Source: Prorocentrum cordatum
Lineage: Eukaryota; Sar; Dinophyceae; Prorocentrales; Prorocentraceae
Length of the DNA: 64,000 nt
Reading direction: 5' to 3'
Assembly: GCA_963575745.1 (NCBI GenBank)
Contig: CAUYUJ010017994.1
Coordinates: 153,998 to 217,997, forward strand
The position numbers and the translations under genes were made by a program. Positions within the stretch are counted from its first letter, which is position 1; every line of letters begins with the position of its first letter. The notes beneath the pieces are model-generated. The model saw nothing but the letters and a program-made list of their open reading frames with translations, was not told the DNA's origin and did no database searches. Positions 61,077 through 64,000 of the stretch are shown here, in pieces.

Positions 61077-62242
61077 ATGGTGCCACCGGCGGCCGGGCGT
61101 GGGGCTGGAGCCAGCGGGAAGCGGGACGACAACAGGACGAAGTGGTGTTGCAAGTGGTGCTCTGGGCGCGACGGCAAGCCCTTCGTCAACTACGCGGATA
61201 AACTCTCATGCCACAGCTGCGGTATGCCCAAAGCGGTGGCTTTCAAATGCAAGCCGCCACCAGATGGTGGCCCGTCGGTCTCCACGCGCAAGGCGCCGTG
61301 GAAGGACGGCGGGCCGCTTGCAACGCAGCTGGCGGCCATGCAGAAGCAGGTCTCTCAGCTCAAGATCGAGCTCAAGGAGGCCAAGACGAAACCACGTGTG
61401 GTCGAGCTGGACGCCGACGATGGGGGCACCAGCGAGTCACCTACCAAGGAGCGCATTGCTAAGCTGGATGGCCTCATCCAGAGCTTGGCTGGCATCGCTG
61501 CTTCCGAGGTGCAGGCGCTGGTGGGCGGCTACAAGGCGGAGCGCGACAAGCTACGGAGCCAGCTCTTCGAGGAGAAGCCTGCGCCCCAGCGGGTCAAGCG
61601 CTCACGTTCAAGATCAATCGAGCGGAGCAGCAGCTCGCCAAGCAGCAAGCTGCCCGCGATGCTAAACAGAAGCAGCTCGATGAGCTCAAGGCGGAGCTGG
61701 AAGAGCAGGACGGCATGCTCAAACAACAGTGCGCGGCACTGCTCGAGCTCCAGAGCCAGCGGGCGCAGCTGTGCGTCAGCCTGCCTGCGGCGCCGGCGGC
61801 CCCGCCTGGCGCTGAGCAGGCAGGAGAGCCAGGCACATGGACGTTGTCTCGTATGGCTCAGTGTCTTATCGACGTTGGTGCTGGGCCTGAGCTCCAAGCT
61901 GAGGTGGAAGTCGTGGTGGCGAAGCTGCGCCGGCACCATGCCGAACGGCAGGAGCAGGCCGCCGCCGGGCGGGCAGCTGCTGCAGCCAGCGAGGCTGCAG
62001 CCGGCGCAGGAGGAGGTGCGGCGGCTGCCGACGACGCCAAGATGGGCGACGAGGACGAGGAGGAGGAAGCCGTCGACCAGGAGGTGGATGAGGCCTCGGC
62101 TGAAGAACTTCGGAATTTCCTGCAGGAGATGGGTGTTCCTATTCCTGATCCTTCTGATGAGTCTGGAATGCGGGCGGCCGCCAAGCGCCTGCGGCAGGTC
62201 AGGAACAAGTGGAAGGTGGTCAAGAAGGCCCGTACCCAGTGA
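61077..62242 (+). pseudogene. LINE-type ORF1: zinc-ribbon and coiled-coil protein, one frameshift
   Basis: The first ATG of the main frame is at 61077. Residues ~20-60 hold CCKWCSGRDGKPFVNYADKL, then CHSCGMPK: two Cys pairs in a ribbon style I associate with dinoflagellate LINE-like elements. Then come a basic/Pro linker, a coiled coil (ATQLAAMQKQVSQLKIELKE), an acidic patch and a further helical region. Near 61600 the frame must change by one base (deletion) to continue as FKINRAEQQLAKQQAARDAK and on to a stop at 62240-62242 (KWKVVKKARTQ). The Ala/Glu-rich second half carries ELRNFLQEMGVPIPD. An exact DinoSL lies 192 bp upstream. The protein would bind nucleic acid or element RNA. Confidence is moderate because the LINE link rests on recollected family style. 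Confidence 0.62.
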
Positions 62243-62261
62243 GAGTATCCTGTCGCCTGCC

Positions 62262-62312
62262 ATGACGCGATCAACTCTGAGTATCACTACGGTGAATGCA
62301 AATTCACATGGG
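62262..62312 (+). pseudogene. Possible start of a LINE ORF2 (endonuclease), truncated
   Basis: Nineteen bases after the ORF1 stop an ATG opens MTRSTLSITTVNANSHG. This resembles the first beta-strand of the exonuclease-endonuclease-phosphatase fold at the start of LINE endonucleases. After ~17 codons it runs into C-rich repeat sequence, so the element is truncated there. Confidence 0.35.
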
Positions 62313-62840
62313 AAAGAGGACCCCACGAGAGGCCCAAGAGGGGCCCAGGACAGCCCCGAGACGGCCTATGGAGGCCCCGAAGCGATCTCAGGCGGCCCAA
62401 GATGCTCTCCAGACGGTCCCAAAAGCCCCAAAGACGCCCCCGGACGATCCCAGGCGAGTCCAACGGGTCCCCCGAAAGGGTTCCTTCAAGCTAAAGTCGT
62501 CACATTCCCTTCGGAAAGTTGACATTTTCAACAGATTCGGCTTCTTGCTCTTCGAAGCGTCCACAACGGCCCCAGAGGCTTCCAAGATCGCCCAAGACGG
62601 CCCTCAAGAGGGCCCAAAGATGGCTCCAGACGGGCCCAGGACGGCCCAAGAGGCGCCCCAGACGACCCTAGAGGACCCCACGAGAGGCCCCAAAAGGGGC
62701 TCAGGACAGCCCACGATGGCCCCAAGACGGCCCGATAGGCGCCCAAGACGGCCCCAAGCCGGCCCACGAGGCGCCCTGCCGGCCCAAGAGGGCTCCGAGA
62801 AGCCCCCGAGGAACCCAAAACAGCCCCCGTAGAGCTTCCG
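62313..62840. repeat. Inverse-orientation G/C/T-rich repeat domain
   Basis: CCCCAAGACGGCCC, GGCCCAAGAGGGGC units are the reverse complement of the text at 5012-7785 and 39570-40984. A diverged A-rich core (CCTTCGGAAAGTTGACATTT) sits at ~62508. Confidence 0.8.
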
Positions 62841-63284
62841 AACGGCTCCCAAGAAGCTTCAGAATTGCTTCCAACAGAGTGGGGCGGACGAAAGGCGAGA
62901 GGCCCCTCGCAGGCGCAAAACAATACATGGTTTGACGCTCCGGTGGCCCTGGGGCTGCCCCGCTGCGCTCCCTACTTTGCCGCGACGCCGTTCCGACGCC
63001 TCCGACGCGGCCCGAGACGGCGCCGCGTTTGCTCGAACCCGCTCCCGCGTCCGCCGCGATCCCGGCGCAAATCTTCCAACGTTGCTCGGGCCTGGACGCC
63101 TGAATTCCTGCCTTTTGCGAAGCTCGAACACTCCGGCCCCCGTTTCGATGCATTGGGCGCCTTCGGTGGGGGAGCAACACTAGAACAAGCTTCAGGGGAT
63201 CTACGGCACTAGCTGGCAGCGTCGCACCACCCAGCGCGCGCCACCATGCTTCGATCCGCCCAATCCACGGGTCCATACTAGTGT
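62841..63284. other. No supported gene
   Basis: GC-rich stretch between repeat domains. Short frames only. Confidence 0.5.
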
Positions 63285-63285
63285 G

Positions 63286-63332
<47 letters not shown>
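63285..63332. repeat. (TA)n microsatellite
   Basis: TATATATATACATATATA type, closing the third G/C-rich domain some 440 bp beyond its end. Confidence 0.95.
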
Positions 63333-63334
<2 letters not shown>

Positions 63335-64000
63335 GCCGGCCCCCTTGTGGGGCCACCAGGCTGTAGGCGCGGGTTCGCAGTTTCCTGTGCCAGTTGTAGC
63401 TTGTAGTTTCCAGTGTTACAGTTCTGCTTCTTGCTGGTTACTGTAACTAGTTGATTGACCGCGCGAGGGGGGGGGAGGCCCAAACAAGACTTTTAGCGTC
63501 TCCTGGGCGCGTTGTCTGAATTGCTGGGGGGGCTCGAAATCGACACCCCTCACGCAGATCCGCGGGGTCAGGGCCCAAAAACACAAGGGATTTGCCACAT
63601 TTCTGAAATTCGGTGCCACCCCTCACGCAGATCCGCTGGGTCAGGGTCCAAAAACACAAGGGATTTGCCACATTTCTGAAATTCGGTGCCACCCCTCACG
63701 CAGATCCGCGGGGTCAGGGTCCAAAAACACAAGGGATTTGCCACATTTCTGAAATTCGGTGCCACCCCTCACGCACATCCATCGCAAGGCGTGGTAACCC
63801 AAACTGCGAGAACTCCCTCGGCCTTTTAATCGCAAGGTGTGGTAACCAAGCCCGTAAACCATACACGTCTTCCCAATCGCCAGGTGTGGTAACCCCTCTT
63901 GTGATCAGTTGGTTTTGCTGATTGCGAATCGGCTTCGCATGAAGTTTCGATACTGCTTCACGACAGCGCCAAGGCCTCATGACTTAGCTCTTCCATGGCC
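63333..64000. repeat. ~73-bp tandem repeat then GTGGTAACC repeats
   Basis: Three full and one partial unit (CACCCCTCACGCAGATCCGC, AACACAAGGGATTTGCCACA) at 63544-63780. Then three ~48-bp units with ATCGCAAGGCGTGGTAACC near 63780, 63828 and 63877. 63333-63543 and 63890-64000 show no gene. Confidence 0.88.

Overview
The window reads as nuclear DNA of a dinoflagellate; I cannot name the genus. The main evidence is three relic copies of the 22-nt dinoflagellate spliced leader (DinoSL): 10680-10701 (minus), 30548-30568 (minus) and 60863-60884 (plus, exact). None is followed by the GT donor of an SL-RNA gene, and two stand directly upstream of intron-free ORFs. That is the mark of trans-spliced mRNAs copied back into the genome. 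A dinoflagellate-style Ty1/copia polyprotein, a Helitron, GC-rich intergenic DNA and very long triplet-repeat tracts agree with this. No rRNA, tRNA or CRISPR was found. There is one 100-N assembly gap at 45839-45938.

Layout. 1-1820: the 5' part of a long intron-free gene on the minus strand that runs off the left edge. 2441-5011: two related composite repeat modules (leader, TCC tract, 101-bp satellite, trailer). 5012-7866: a G/C/T-rich higher-order repeat ending in an AT microsatellite. 7867-18830: mostly simple repeats, foldback elements, a few exon-like islands and one DinoSL relic. 18836-28071: a 9.2-kb Ty1/copia element with 151-bp LTRs and a heavily frameshifted Gag-Pol, including an unusual methyltransferase-like module and a C-terminal membrane helix. 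29869-30568: a retrogene (DinoSL plus a 200-aa secreted/membrane protein). 31356-39103: a Helitron on the minus strand (Cys-rich N-terminus, HUH Rep, PIF1-like helicase). 39570-41070: a second G-rich domain ending in the same AT boundary. 41161-42234: an ISXO2/Merlin-like DDE transposase. 42960-58930: repeats almost throughout, including an array of hairpins with covarying stems (44991-45521), an inverted pair of a ~600-bp element (47003-47667 and 55998-56590), a 90-bp satellite and an array of palindromes (57800-58105). 58961-62310: exon-like islands, long GGA tracts and a DinoSL-led LINE-type ORF1. 62310-64000: C-rich repeats, an AT microsatellite and small tandem repeats.

The recognisable genes are mainly mobile-element genes: copia (copy-and-paste by reverse transcription), Helitron (rolling circle), ISXO2/Merlin (DDE) and a LINE-like ORF1. 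The copia and the Helitron Rep show substitutions at catalytic positions as read, so both are probably dead or decaying, although several breaks fall in homopolymers and could be sequence errors. Ordinary host coding is limited to the minus-strand gene at the left edge, the 30-kb retrogene and a handful of uncertain exon-like islands. The rest is layered repetitive DNA, much of it able to fold into hairpins.
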